Source of the DNA: an uncultured Gallionellaceae bacterium
GTDB taxonomy: Bacteria > Pseudomonadota > Gammaproteobacteria > Burkholderiales > Sulfuricellaceae
Reading direction: 5' to 3'
Assembly: GCA_937873435.1 (NCBI GenBank)
Contig: CALMWM010000247.1
Span: 1 to 8,551, forward strand
Length of the DNA: 8,551 nt
Part shown: piece by piece, positions 1 through 8,072 of the stretch
How positions within the stretch are numbered: position 1 is the first letter of the stretch
How the letters are laid out: every line of letters starts with the position of its first letter
Made by a program: the position numbers and the translations under genes
The notes under the pieces: generated by a model
Told to the model about the DNA's origin: nothing
What the model saw: only the letters and a program-made list of their open reading frames with translations
The model's database searches: none

Positions 1-1041
1 GCTCAAATCGAGGTTGAGCACGTCGGTCATCTTCTCTTTTTCGGCTTCGAGGCAGACGCGATCCATCGCCGCAATCGCTTCCACCGGATACATCCCGGCG
101 GCCGTCTCGGCTGACAACATCACCGCATCGGTGCCGTCGATCACCGCGTTGGCCACGTCGGACACCTCGGCGCGCGTCGGAATCGGGCTGTTGATCATCG
201 ATTCCATCATCTGCGTGGCGGTAATCGCCAGCTTGTTGCGCATCCGCGCCATCCTGATCATGCGTTTTTGCAGCGCCGGCACAGCGGCATCGCCGACTTC
301 CACGCCGAGGTCGCCGCGTGCCACCATGATCGCATCGGAAGCGGCCAGGATGCCGTCCAGCGCGTTAATCGCTTCAGCGCGTTCGATTTTCGCCACCAGT
401 TGGCTTTTGCCGCCCGCCGCCTGCATCAGGCGGCGCGCCAGCATCATGTCGCCGCCGTCGCGCGGGAAGGATACCGCGAGGTAATCGGCTTTCAGGAAAG
501 CCGAGGTCTTGATGTCCTCCACGTCCTTGTCGGTCAGCGCCGCCGCCGACAGGCCGCCGCCCTGACGGTTGATCCCCTTGCTGTTGGACAGCACGCCGCC
601 GTTGACCACCTGGCAGATGATCTCGTTACCGGACACTTCTTCCACCCACATCACGATGCGCCCATCGTCGAGCAACAGCGTGGTGCCGCGGCTGACATCT
701 TCGACCAGCTCCTTGTAATCCAGGCCGACACGCTCCTGGTTGCCCAGTGCGCAATTGGCGTCGAGGATAAAATGGTCGCCGCGGTTCAGGGTAATCTTGC
801 CATCGGCAAATTTACCGATGCGGATTTTCGGGCCTTGCAGGTCAACCAGCACGCCCACCGGACGATGAATCTCGCGCGCCATCTGGCGCACTTGCTCGGC
901 GCGTGCGATGTGTTCGTCGGCTGAGCCGTGGGAAAAATTCAGCCTTACAACGTCAACGCCCGCCTGCAACATCTTGCCCAGCACTTCGGGCGTATTGGAA
1001 GCCGGCCCCAGTGTGGCGACGATCTTGGTTCTTCTACGCAT
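1..1041 (-). CDS. pyk: Pyruvate kinase, N-terminal 347 codons (3' end cut by window edge)
   Basis: Pyruvate kinase converts phosphoenolpyruvate and ADP to pyruvate and ATP in the cytosol, the last step of glycolysis. The reverse-strand frame runs from an ATG at 1041 to base 1 without a stop. It opens with [15 protein letters not shown], the usual start of the family, which is why this ATG was chosen; no strong Shine-Dalgarno precedes it (an AAGG lies about 15 nt upstream). Visible landmarks are NFSHG (about 35-39, ADP/PEP site), [10 protein letters not shown] (about 67-76, start of the B domain), AKIERAEA with the catalytic Lys near 218 and metal-binding Glu near 220, [10 protein letters not shown] with metal-binding Asp near 244, and TATQMMESM (about 274-282). 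The family is usually about 470-480 residues, so roughly the last 130, the allosteric C-domain, lie off the left edge. It is the last operon gene visible, 58 nt after pgk. Family identity is secure; the effector that regulates it cannot be read from this part. Confidence 0.97.
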   Translation of the reverse strand, partial: MRRRTKIVATLGPASNTPEVLGKMLQAGVDVVRLNFSHGSADEHIARAEQVRQMAREIHRPVGVLVDLQGPKIRIGKFADGKITLNRGDHFILDANCALGNQERVGLDYKELVEDVSRGTTLLLDDGRIVMWVEEVSGNEIICQVVNGGVLSNSKGINRQGGGLSAAALTDKDVEDIKTSAFLKADYLAVSFPRDGGDMMLARRLMQAAGGKSQLVAKIERAEAINALDGILAASDAIMVARGDLGVEVGDAAVPALQKRMIRMARMRNKLAITATQMMESMINSPIPTRAEVSDVANAVIDGTDAVMLSAETAAGMYPVEAIAAMDRVCLEAEKEKMTDVLNLDLS

Positions 1042-1067
1042 ACGTTTCAGTCGATACCTTGTAGGTG

Positions 1068-1093
1068 CCGGAGTGCGCAATTGCACGCCCCGG
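1068..1093 (-). other. Intercistronic hairpin between pgk and pyk
   Basis: The 58-nt gap between pgk and pyk contains nested inverted arms: CCGG (1068-1071) with CCGG (1090-1093), and GTGC (1073-1076) with GCAC (1083-1086), separated by small internal bulges. No T-run follows on the transcribed strand, so it does not look like an intrinsic terminator. A role in mRNA processing or stability is inferred only from its position. Confidence 0.35.
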
Positions 1094-1099
1094 TTGGGA

Positions 1100-2281
1100 T
1101 TATTTGGCTGCGCGCTGTTCGAGGATTTCCACGGCAGGCAACTTCTTGCCTTCAAGGAATTCCAGGAATGCTCCGCCGGCGGTGGAGATATACGAAACCT
1201 TGTCGAAGATGTCGTATTTCTGGATCGCGGCAATGGTGTCGCCGCCGCCGGCCAGGGTGAAGGCCTTGGTGTTGGCTATCGCCATCGCGACGGTCTTGGT
1301 GCCCGCGCCGAACTGGTCGAATTCGAACACGCCGACCGGGCCGTTCCACACCACGGTACCGGCCTTCATGATGATGTCGGCAATTTCCTGCGCACTCTTC
1401 GGGCCGATGTCGAAAATCATCTCGTCATCGGATACCGCGCCGGCATCTTTCAGCACCGCAGGTTCGGCGGCGTCGAACTTCTTGCCGACAACCACGTCCA
1501 CGGCGATCGGAATGGTCGCGTTGCGTGCGGTCATCTTGGTGATCAGCGCCTGGGCGGTGGGAACCAGATCGTCTTCGCACAGCGATTTACCGACATTCTT
1601 GCCGGTCGCCTTGAGGAAGGTATTGGCGATGCCGCCGCCGACCACCATCTGGTCGACTTTTTCGGACAGGCTTTCGAGCACCGTCAGCTTGGTGGAAACC
1701 TTGGAACCGCCGACGATGGCCACCATCGGGCGAGCCGGATTGAGCAGCGCCTTGGTCAACGCATCGAGTTCTTCCGTCAGCAGGATGCCGGCGCAAGCCA
1801 CCGGGGCGTATTGGGCAATCCCGTGGGTGGAAGCTTCGGCGCGGTGCGCGGTACCGAAGGCGTCCATCACGAAGACATCGCACAATGCGGCATATTTCCT
1901 GGCGGTTTCCTCGACGTTTTTCTTTTCGCCCTTGTTGACGCGGCAGTTTTCCAGCAGCACGACTTCGCCTTCGGCAACGTCGAAACCGCCGTCCACCCAA
2001 TCCTTGATCAGGCGCACCGGCTTGCCCAGCTTGGCAGCCATCACGTCGGCCACCGGCTTGAGGGAAATCTCTTCGCTCCATTCGCCTTCGGTGGGACGCC
2101 CCAGATGGGAAGTCACCATCACCTTGGCGCCGGCCTTCATGGCGTGCTCGATGGTGGCCATGGAGGCGCTGATACGGGCATCGGAAGTGACTTTGCCTTC
2201 CTTGACGGGGACATTGAGGTCGGCGCGGATGAAGACGCGTTTGCCTTTCAAATCCAGGTCGGTCATTTTGATTACATTCAT
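1100..2281 (-). CDS. pgk: Phosphoglycerate kinase
   Basis: This enzyme interconverts 1,3-bisphosphoglycerate plus ADP with 3-phosphoglycerate plus ATP. It works in glycolysis and, in reverse, in the Calvin cycle and gluconeogenesis. The frame encodes 393 residues, normal for bacterial Pgk (about 387-400). Visible motifs are RADLNVP (19-25) and HLGRP (59-63), which bind the 3-phosphoglycerate in the N-domain, [10 protein letters not shown] (311-320), and GGGDT (345-349), the nucleotide loop of the C-domain; the two-domain hinge enzyme is complete. The start [15 protein letters not shown] aligns from memory with enterobacterial Pgk at the first Met, and an AGGAGT lies 7 nt upstream of that ATG, favouring it over Met6. 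It is the third gene of the tkt-gap-pgk-pyk operon. It is separated from gap by 236 bp of repeat-rich sequence and a hairpin just before its ribosome binding site, so its expression may differ from that of gap. The autotroph name cbbK would also fit. Confidence 0.98.
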   Translation of the reverse strand: MNVIKMTDLDLKGKRVFIRADLNVPVKEGKVTSDARISASMATIEHAMKAGAKVMVTSHLGRPTEGEWSEEISLKPVADVMAAKLGKPVRLIKDWVDGGFDVAEGEVVLLENCRVNKGEKKNVEETARKYAALCDVFVMDAFGTAHRAEASTHGIAQYAPVACAGILLTEELDALTKALLNPARPMVAIVGGSKVSTKLTVLESLSEKVDQMVVGGGIANTFLKATGKNVGKSLCEDDLVPTAQALITKMTARNATIPIAVDVVVGKKFDAAEPAVLKDAGAVSDDEMIFDIGPKSAQEIADIIMKAGTVVWNGPVGVFEFDQFGAGTKTVAMAIANTKAFTLAGGGDTIAAIQKYDIFDKVSYISTAGGAFLEFLEGKKLPAVEILEQRAAK

Positions 2282-2306
2282 GGTGATACTCCTGTGAAAG
2301 TAAGTT

Positions 2307-2334
2307 GTAAGGGATAGGTGGGCCTATGCCTTAC
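2307..2334 (-). other. Hairpin in the pgk leader
   Basis: A symmetric stem lies 25 nt before the pgk start: GTAAGG (2307-2312) pairs with CCTTAC (2329-2334) and ATAGG (2314-2318) with CCTAT (2323-2327), with one G-G mismatch and a 4-nt loop. On the transcribed (minus) strand the stem is followed by AACTTACTTTC and then the pgk Shine-Dalgarno, not by a U-tract. It could be an attenuator, a processing site or a stabilising 5' cap for pgk mRNA; which one is not visible. Confidence 0.5.
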
Positions 2335-2346
2335 AGCTCAATTTGG

Positions 2347-2516
2347 AAATGTAGGATGGGTTAGCCGCGAACGGCGTAACCCATCAAACGAACGGCGGGT
2401 TACGGCCAAATCTTCCCTCTCCCTAACCCTCCCCCGCTAGCGGGGGAGGGAACGATCGCCCTCTCTCCCTTTGGGAGAGAGTTGGAGAGAGGGTAGGCCT
2501 AACCCACCCTACATTT
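2347..2516. repeat. 170-bp composite palindromic (REP/BIME-like) repeat between gap and pgk
   Basis: The element is bounded by 18-bp inverted ends: 2347-2364 starts AAATGTAGGATGGG and 2499-2516 ends with its reverse complement, 17 of 18 positions matching. Inside the left end, GGGTTAGCCG (2358-2367) and CGGCGTAACCC (2372-2382) form one hairpin unit around CGAA. A second unit of the same family is suggested by GGGTTACGGCC (2397-2407) and GGCCTAACCC (2496-2505), but 88 bp of a different palindromic element lie between its arms. The right end stops one base before the gap stop codon. No convincing target duplication flanks it and there is no coding capacity. As transcribed RNA it would fold strongly and could protect the 3' end of gap mRNA from exonucleases, as BIMEs are known to do; that role here is inference. 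Confidence 0.85.
2415..2493. repeat. CCCTCTCCC-type palindromic element nested in the composite repeat
   Basis: Outer arms are CCCTCTCCC (2415-2423) and GGAGAGAGGG (2484-2493). Within lies a perfect 24-bp palindrome at 2427-2450 (half-site CCCTCCCCCGCT) and a second hairpin with CTCTCTCCC (2461-2469), loop TTT, GGGAGAGAG (2473-2481). The base composition and arrangement resemble the dispersed CCCTCTCCC...GGGAGAGGG repeats seen in many betaproteobacterial intergenic regions. It is bracketed by GGCC on both sides (2404-2407 and 2496-2499), consistent with insertion into the loop of another palindromic unit. Confidence 0.7.
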
Positions 2517-2517
2517 A

Positions 2518-3519
<1,002 letters not shown>

Positions 3520-3552
3520 CTACTCCTTGGAAGTTGAACTAATAATTATTGG

Positions 3553-3588
3553 ATCGCCGGGATACAAAGCATTTTGCGCCCCGGCGAT
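3553..3588 (-). other. Intercistronic hairpin between tkt and gap
   Basis: Perfect 9-bp arms ATCGCCGGG (3553-3561) and CCCGGCGAT (3580-3588) enclose an 18-nt loop that can itself pair (CAAA 3565-3568 with TTTG 3573-3576). On the minus strand the stem begins about 10 nt after the tkt stop and is followed by an A/T-rich stretch without a continuous U-run. That suggests a weak or leaky terminator, or a 3' stabilising/processing hairpin that lets some transcription continue into gap. Confidence 0.55.
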
Positions 3589-3598
3589 GAACGCTGTA

Positions 3599-5581
3599 TT
3601 ACAGAACGCCTTTAACCGTGTTAACCACGTTCTCGACCGTAAAGCCGAAGTGCTTGAACAGTTCGCCAGCCGGGGCGGATTCGCCGAAGCTGTGCATCCC
3701 GACCACCGCGCCGTCGCCGACGTACTTGTACCAGCCGTCGGTAATCCCGGCTTCGACCGCAACGCGCTTGATGCCCTTGGGCAACACGCTGTCCTTGTAG
3801 GCTTGATCCTGGCGGTCGAAAACGTTGGTGGAAGGCATCGACACCACGCGGGTGGCCACGCCCTGCTCATCCAGCACCTTCTTGGCGTCGAGCGCCAGTT
3901 GCACTTCGGAGCCGGTGGCGATCAGCACCACCTTGGGGTTGGCCGCATCGGCCAGCACGTAGGCGCCCTTGGCGATGTTGGCGATCTGCGCCGCTTCGCG
4001 CTTCTGGAAATTGAGGTTCTGACGGCTGAAAATCAGGCTGCTTGGGCCGGTGGTCTTTTCCACTGCTGCTGTCCAGGACACGGCGGATTCCACCGTATCG
4101 CAAGGACGCCATACATCCATGTTGGGGATCATGCGCAACGTGGCGGTCTGCTCGACCGGCTGGTGGGTCGGGCCGTCTTCGCCGAGGCCGATGGAATCGT
4201 GGGTAAACACGTAGATCACGCGCTGCTTCATCAGGGCCGACATGCGCAGTGCGTTGCGGGCATATTCCGAAAACATCAGGAAAGTGCCGCCGAACGGCAG
4301 CAGGCCGCCGTGCAGCGCCATGCCATTCATGATGTGCGACATGCCGAATTCACGCACGCCGTAGCTGATGTAGTTGCCGGTGCTCTTGCCCTTGACGTGG
4401 TGTGCGCCCGTCCAGTTGGTCAGGTTCGAGCCGGTCAGGTCGGCGGAACCGCCGAGGAACTCGGGCAGCGCCGGCACCAGGCCGTTGATGCAGTTCTGCG
4501 AAGCCTTGCGGGTGGCGATGGTTTCCGCCTTCTCGTTGGTCTTGGCAATGAAGTCGGCAGCGTGCTGCTTCCAGTTCTTCGGCAACTCGCCCGCCATGCG
4601 GCGCTTGAACTCGGCGGCTTCCTTGGGGAAGGCCTTGGTGTATTCGGCGAACTTGTTGTTCCACAGGGTTTCCAGCCCCTGGCCCTTGGTGCGGCAATCC
4701 CAGCCTTCGTAGACATCGGCGGGAACCTCGAACGGCGGGTAATTCCAGCCGATATTGGCGCGGGTCGCGGCGATTTCGGCATCGCCCAGCGCGGCGCCGT
4801 GCACGTCGTGAGTGCCTTCCTTATTGGGAGAGCCCTTGCCGATGACCGTCTTGCAGCAGATCAGGGTGGGCTGGTCGGTGTTCTTTTTCGCCAGTTGCAC
4901 GGCGGCATCCACGGCGACCGAGTCGTGGCCGTCAACGCCAGCAATCACGTGCCAGCCGTAGGCTTCGAAGCGCTTGGCGGTGTCGTCGGTGTACCAGCCT
5001 TCGATGTGGCCGTCGATGGAAATACCGTTGTCGTCCCAGAAGGCGATCAGCTTGCCCAAGCCCCAGGTACCGGCCAGCGCGCAGGCTTCGTGGGAAATAC
5101 CTTCCATCATGCAGCCGTCGCCGAGGAATACGTAGGTGTGATGGTTAACGATCTCATGGTCGGGCTTGTTGAATTCGGCGGCCAGCAGCTTTTCCGCCAT
5201 CGCCATGCCCACCGCGTTGGTGATGCCTTGGCCGAGCGGGCCGGTGGTGGTTTCCACGCCGACAGTGTAACCATACTCGGGGTGGCCCGGGGTCTTGGAA
5301 TGCATCTGGCGGAACTTCTTCAGTTCGTCCATCGGCAGATCGTAGCCGGTCAGGTGCAACAGGGAATAAATCAGCATCGAGCCGTGGCCGTTGGATTGCA
5401 CGAAACGGTCGCGGTCGAACCACTTGGGGTTGGCCGGGTTGTGGCGCAGGTGGTGATTCCACACCACTTCGGCGATTTCCGCCATGCCCATAGGCGCGCC
5501 GGGGTGGCCGGAGTTGGCTTTTTGCACCGCGTCCATCGACAGGGCGCGAATTGCATTCGCTAGATCTTTACGGGTTGCCAT
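3599..5581 (-). CDS. tkt: Transketolase
   Basis: Transketolase moves two-carbon ketol units between sugar phosphates in the pentose phosphate pathway and the regenerative Calvin cycle, using thiamine diphosphate and a divalent metal. The frame encodes 660 residues, very close to E. coli TktA (663). Residues in place include His26 (SGHPGAPMG), the thiamine-diphosphate/metal motif starting at Gly154-Asp155-Gly156 (GDGCMMEG) and ending at Asn185 (WDDN), the catalytic Glu411 (YGVREFGM) in the pyrimidine-binding domain, and His473 (GPTHQP). The C-terminal transketolase domain follows to the end. The start [19 protein letters not shown] is typical and has AAGGA about 9 nt upstream. It is the first gene of the operon, with 174 bp of non-coding DNA before it that holds a promoter candidate and an inverted repeat. 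In autotrophs it is often called cbbT. No residue defect was noticed. Confidence 0.98.
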   Translation of the reverse strand: MATRKDLANAIRALSMDAVQKANSGHPGAPMGMAEIAEVVWNHHLRHNPANPKWFDRDRFVQSNGHGSMLIYSLLHLTGYDLPMDELKKFRQMHSKTPGHPEYGYTVGVETTTGPLGQGITNAVGMAMAEKLLAAEFNKPDHEIVNHHTYVFLGDGCMMEGISHEACALAGTWGLGKLIAFWDDNGISIDGHIEGWYTDDTAKRFEAYGWHVIAGVDGHDSVAVDAAVQLAKKNTDQPTLICCKTVIGKGSPNKEGTHDVHGAALGDAEIAATRANIGWNYPPFEVPADVYEGWDCRTKGQGLETLWNNKFAEYTKAFPKEAAEFKRRMAGELPKNWKQHAADFIAKTNEKAETIATRKASQNCINGLVPALPEFLGGSADLTGSNLTNWTGAHHVKGKSTGNYISYGVREFGMSHIMNGMALHGGLLPFGGTFLMFSEYARNALRMSALMKQRVIYVFTHDSIGLGEDGPTHQPVEQTATLRMIPNMDVWRPCDTVESAVSWTAAVEKTTGPSSLIFSRQNLNFQKREAAQIANIAKGAYVLADAANPKVVLIATGSEVQLALDAKKVLDEQGVATRVVSMPSTNVFDRQDQAYKDSVLPKGIKRVAVEAGITDGWYKYVGDGAVVGMHSFGESAPAGELFKHFGFTVENVVNTVKGVL

Positions 5582-5627
5582 CTGATTTATTCCTTTTTGC
5601 GTAGGGGGTATTTTTCAGTAAACCTCG

Positions 5628-5657
5628 ATTATTACCCACTCGCAAGAAGATGGGCAA
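5628..5657 (-). promoter_or_regulatory. Candidate sigma-70-type promoter for the tkt operon
   Basis: On the minus strand a -35-like TTGCCC (5657-5652) is followed after 18 bp by a -10-like AATAAT (5633-5628), matching consensus at 4 of 6 and 5 of 6 positions. This predicts a leader of roughly 40 nt before the tkt ATG. It is the best of several weak matches in an A/T-rich stretch, so it is only a candidate. Confidence 0.35.
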
Positions 5658-5660
5658 TAA
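5629..5660. promoter_or_regulatory. Inverted repeat, candidate operator of the tkt operon
   Basis: TTATTACCCA (5629-5638) and TGGGCAATAA (5651-5660) are inverted copies matching at 9 of 10 positions, with a 12-bp spacer. That places the half-site centres 22 bp apart, about two helical turns, which suits a dimeric DNA-binding protein. It coincides with the promoter candidate, so binding could block or recruit polymerase. A LysR-type regulator such as CbbR is a reasonable guess for an autotroph, but no regulator gene is in the window. Flanking T8 tracts are on the wrong side for a terminator of either minus-strand gene. Confidence 0.5.
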
Positions 5661-5664
5661 AACA

Positions 5665-5690
5665 TTTTTTTTGTTTCCAGAGTTTTTTTT
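5665..5690. promoter_or_regulatory. Paired T8 tracts upstream of the tkt promoter candidate
   Basis: Two runs of eight T on the plus strand (5665-5672 and 5683-5690), A-tracts on the operon's strand, lie just upstream of the promoter candidate in otherwise GC-rich DNA. They could act as an UP-element-like or bent region. Their 18-bp repeat distance is not a whole number of helical turns, so smooth phased curvature is not expected. Confidence 0.3.
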
Positions 5691-5755
5691 ATAAATAAAA
5701 GATATAAGACTAACTCCAGCCTGGTCGGCGTCAGTAAGCAACAGGTAAAACAAAC

Positions 5756-6547
5756 CTATTGATCGCAGCGGCTTCTCACCCACTCCTTCCATTCCTGGAA
5801 CAACCCGGCATCGAGTGCGGCGATGACCGAGCGCTTCCACAAATCGTCCTGCCAAAAATCGTCCCGATTCAAGGTACAAAGCGAACCGCCGGCTTCTTCC
5901 AGGATCAGCGCGCCGGCGATGTAATCCCACAATTTCTGTCCGCCGTGCAGGTAAAGGTCGAAACGCCCGGCGGCGGTATAACACCAGTCCAGCGCGCTGG
6001 CACCGAAATTACGCTGCGACGAAAACGGCGGCGTCGCGGCGATCTCACGCGCCAGGTCTTTGCTCAGGCGCTTGAAATCGACCGCCGCCATGGCATGGCG
6101 CAGCAGCGGCGCGTGCGGCTTGATCGGCAACTGCACGCCGTTCAGGAAAGCACCGCAGCCCTGCTCGGCATAAAACATTTCATCCGCCACCGGGTCGTAT
6201 ACCGCCCCCAGCACGCTTCTGCCGCCGCGCACCAGGCCGACCGAAACCGCGAAATAGGGCAGGCCGTTGACGAAATTGGAGGTGCCATCAATGGGGTCTA
6301 TGCACCACAACCCGCTTTCATTGGCATCGCGCCACAGGCCTTCCTGTTCCGCAACCGACATTTCTTCGCCCAGCACCGGACAATCCAGCACTTGGCGCAA
6401 ACCGGCAACCAGCGCCGTTTGCGACGCGACATCGGCTTCGGTGAACAGGCTGCCGTCGCTTTTCTGCTGGCGTGCCACTTTCAGGTAGCGCGGCATGATC
6501 TCGCTCTGGGCGACGGACTTGATGGTATCGAGGACGGATAGGAGCAT
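5756..6547 (-). CDS. Inositol-monophosphatase-family phosphatase
   Basis: This is a Mg-dependent, lithium-sensitive-type phosphatase of the IMPase/FIG superfamily (relatives SuhB, CysQ, HisN, archaeal-type FBPase), acting in the cytosol on a small phosphorylated metabolite. With the chosen ATG the protein has 263 residues, the usual family size. Metal ligands are in place: Glu61 (GEE), Asp84 and Asp87 in WCIDPIDGTSNF, and Asp208 in LWDYIAGALILEEAGG. The same frame extends to an ATG at 6607, adding HHPLLVTHHP-like residues. Those are encoded by the GGGTGA repeat and do not look like the family, so the 6547 start is preferred. However, 6547 has no visible Shine-Dalgarno, whereas 6607 has a weak GGA 8 nt upstream and sits 3 nt after the stop of the preceding gene. 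The gene follows the thioredoxin-like gene on the same strand. Substrate is not determinable here: inositol-1-phosphate, a sugar bisphosphate, PAP or histidinol phosphate are all possible. Confidence 0.9.
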   Translation of the reverse strand: MLLSVLDTIKSVAQSEIMPRYLKVARQQKSDGSLFTEADVASQTALVAGLRQVLDCPVLGEEMSVAEQEGLWRDANESGLWCIDPIDGTSNFVNGLPYFAVSVGLVRGGRSVLGAVYDPVADEMFYAEQGCGAFLNGVQLPIKPHAPLLRHAMAAVDFKRLSKDLAREIAATPPFSSQRNFGASALDWCYTAAGRFDLYLHGGQKLWDYIAGALILEEAGGSLCTLNRDDFWQDDLWKRSVIAALDAGLFQEWKEWVRSRCDQ

Positions 6548-6551
6548 TTTC

Positions 6552-6608
6552 GGGTGATGGGTGACGAGTAATGGGTGATGGGCGCAAACCCATTCCGCAT
6601 CACCCATT
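6552..6608. repeat. Short GGGTGA-rich direct and inverted repeat
   Basis: GGGTGATGGG occurs at 6552-6561 and again at 6573-6582, exactly 21 bp apart. An 11-bp perfect inverted pair, AATGGGTGATG (6570-6580) and CATCACCCATT (6598-6608), encloses 17 bp. It fills the space between the thioredoxin-like gene and the preferred start of the phosphatase gene. Similar ATGGGTGA-type strings are common as dispersed intergenic repeats in betaproteobacteria, from general knowledge. Its presence next to a start without a Shine-Dalgarno suggests it altered the leader of the phosphatase gene. Confidence 0.6.
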
Positions 6609-6610
6609 TC

Positions 6611-7162
6611 TCATTTCCATTTAATTGAACACCCCATGCTGGGGATCTGCTCGGCCGGCCCCTTGCCGGTCAGTGCAACCTCTTTCATGCCCTCGAACAG
6701 GTCGCGCCGTGCATCGGCCGGCGCTGCTTCCTTGCGCGAGGCATCGAGGCGGCCGCGGTATTGCAGTTCGAGGTCGGCGTTGAAGCCGAAGAAATCCGGG
6801 GTGCATACCGCGCCGTAAGCCTGCGCCACTTGCTGGCTTTCGTCCCACAAATAGGGAAAGGGATAGGCGAATTCCTGCGCCACCTGCTTCATGTTATCGA
6901 AGGAATCTTCCGGGTAATCCGCCGGGTCGTTGGCCATGATCGCCACGCTATTGATCCCGAGACCTTGCAGTTCGCGGCAATCGCGCACCAGACGGTCGCG
7001 GATGGATTTGACATAGGGGCAATGATTGCAGATGAACATCAGCAGCAAACCCTTGGGGCCGCACAAATCGGCAAGACGATAGCGCTTGCCGTCGACACCG
7101 GGCAGATCGAAATCCAATGCTTTCCAGCCGAAGTCGCAGACTGGCGTTTCCAGACTCACCAT
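6611..7162 (-). CDS. Thioredoxin-fold protein of the AhpC/TSA-TlpA type with CNHC motif
   Basis: With the ATG at 7162 this is a 183-residue protein of the peroxiredoxin/TlpA-like thioredoxin superfamily. The N-terminus (TPVCDFGWKALDF then DLPGVDGKRYRLADL) is the usual lead-in strand region. The redox motif is C45-N-H-C48 (FICNHCPYVK) at the start of the first long helix, and T121-P122 (CTPDFFGF) is the expected cis-proline loop near the active site. Its C-terminal part has YRGRLDASR and a MGCSIKW ending, as in a widespread uncharacterised bacterial thioredoxin family. No signal peptide or membrane anchor is visible, so it is probably cytosolic. Likely activity is thiol-disulfide exchange or peroxide reduction; the substrate is unknown. 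An in-frame ATG at 7171 lengthens it by three residues, but the Shine-Dalgarno position favours 7162. It heads a likely two-gene unit with the phosphatase and is divergent from rsmE. Confidence 0.88.
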   Translation of the reverse strand: MVSLETPVCDFGWKALDFDLPGVDGKRYRLADLCGPKGLLLMFICNHCPYVKSIRDRLVRDCRELQGLGINSVAIMANDPADYPEDSFDNMKQVAQEFAYPFPYLWDESQQVAQAYGAVCTPDFFGFNADLELQYRGRLDASRKEAAPADARRDLFEGMKEVALTGKGPAEQIPSMGCSIKWK

Positions 7163-7171
7163 AAATCGCAT

Positions 7172-7176
7172 CCCTT
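7172..7176 (-). promoter_or_regulatory. Shine-Dalgarno that decides the start of the thioredoxin-like gene
   Basis: On the minus strand AAGGG (7176-7172) touches the ATG at 7171 with no spacing but is 9 nt from the next in-frame ATG at 7162. Normal spacing therefore selects the downstream ATG, giving the MVSLETPVC start. Confidence 0.6.
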
Positions 7177-7187
7177 AATTTGCAATT

Positions 7188-7216
7188 TTTAATAACCCGC
7201 TATTTAACCTTATACT
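7188..7216 (+). promoter_or_regulatory. Candidate rsmE promoter
   Basis: A good -10-like TATACT (7211-7216) is preceded after 17 bp by a poor -35-like TTTAAT (7188-7193) in the 74-83 bp divergent region between the thioredoxin-like gene and rsmE. The expected start site is about 20 nt before the rsmE GTG. Support is mainly the -10 and the A/T-rich setting. Confidence 0.35.
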
Positions 7217-7245
7217 AACATCAAAATAACCGGTTTTAGGACATC

Positions 7246-7974
7246 GTGGCGATTCCCAGATTTTATTCCCCCGACCGACTGAGTAGCGGCGCGCGCCTCG
7301 CACTGGCCGAGCAGGCGGCGCGTCATGCCGCCAAGGTATTGCGTTTACGCGAAGGCGACGAACTGATCCTGTTCGACGGCACGGGCGGCGAATACCCGGC
7401 GCATATCGCCGAAATCGGCAAGCACCAGGTCACCGCCCAAGTCGGCGCGCACGTCGCGCGCGAATGCGAAGCGCCGCTTCACATCACCCTGGCGCAAGCG
7501 ATTTCCGCTGGCGACAAGATGGATTTCACCCTGCAAAAAGCCACCGAACTGGGCATCGCCCAGATCCAGCCGCTGGCCAGTGAGCGCAGCGTGGTGCGCC
7601 TGTCCGGCGAACGCGCCGACAAACGGGTCGGCCACTGGCAAGGGGTGGTCATATCGGCCTGCGAACAATGCGGGCGCAACCGCATCCCCCCGGTCGCGCC
7701 GATACGCCAGTTCAACGACTGGCTGGGCAGCGGCTTCGCCGGCCTGCGCCTGATGCTGTCGCCGGACGCGGCATTGAGCCTGCGCGACCTGCCCAAGCCT
7801 GAACAGCCGCTGACCCTGCTGATCGGCCCGGAAGGCGGATTTTCCGAGATCGAAACAGCCACCGCGCACCACGCAAAATTTATCCCGGTCAAACTGGGAA
7901 CGCGCATCCTGCGCACCGAAACCGCGGCACTCGCCGCACTGGCGGCGATACAGGCGTTGTGGGGGGATTATTAG
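7246..7974 (+). CDS. rsmE: 16S rRNA (uracil-1498-N3)-methyltransferase RsmE
   Basis: RsmE methylates N3 of U1498 in 16S rRNA on the assembled 30S subunit, using S-adenosylmethionine; it is a SPOUT-class enzyme with a trefoil knot. The protein has 242 residues, against 243 in E. coli. An N-terminal PUA-like RNA-binding region (about 1-70, with RFYSPDRL and LFDGTGGEY) precedes the methyltransferase domain. Signature stretches are KATELGI (98-104), SACEQCGRNRIP (137-148), LLIGPEGGFSEIE (191-203) and LGTRILRTETAALAA (218-232), which form the knot and SAM pocket. The start codon is GTG at 7246, giving the typical AIPRFY opening, with AGGA 4 nt upstream. It is transcribed away from the carbon operon and stands alone or leads the unknown gene 98 bp downstream. 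No intrinsic terminator with a T-run was found after it. Confidence 0.96.
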   Translation: MAIPRFYSPDRLSSGARLALAEQAARHAAKVLRLREGDELILFDGTGGEYPAHIAEIGKHQVTAQVGAHVARECEAPLHITLAQAISAGDKMDFTLQKATELGIAQIQPLASERSVVRLSGERADKRVGHWQGVVISACEQCGRNRIPPVAPIRQFNDWLGSGFAGLRLMLSPDAALSLRDLPKPEQPLTLLIGPEGGFSEIETATAHHAKFIPVKLGTRILRTETAALAALAAIQALWGDY

Positions 7975-8072
7975 GGGGGCGCGAAACTTCGGCTGATGGG
8001 CGCCAGAAGCGTGACGACAGGACTTGATCCTGCATGTGCTGTGAAGGCACAAAAAATTGTTGGGAGGATATA

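Noticed and set aside
908..2317. Long plus-strand frame (469 codons) across the pgk region
   Set aside because: It is the antisense shadow of pgk, which has full motifs and a Shine-Dalgarno; the shadow product is His/Gly/Asp-rich with no recognisable domain, typical of GC-rich antisense frames.
2461..2481. Stem CTCTCTCCC-TTT-GGGAGAGAG as an intrinsic terminator after gap
   Set aside because: No U-tract follows on the minus strand and the stem is part of a REP-like repeat, so true termination is not supported.
2347..2516. Composite repeat as a MITE with target-site duplication
   Set aside because: The 18-bp inverted ends are suggestive, but no clear direct duplication flanks them and no related transposase end is recognisable, so it is called a REP-like composite instead.
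5629..5672. Inverted repeat followed by T8 as a plus-strand terminator
   Set aside because: On the plus strand it does resemble a stem followed at a distance by T8, but no plus-strand gene lies upstream; an operator for the minus-strand operon explains the position better.
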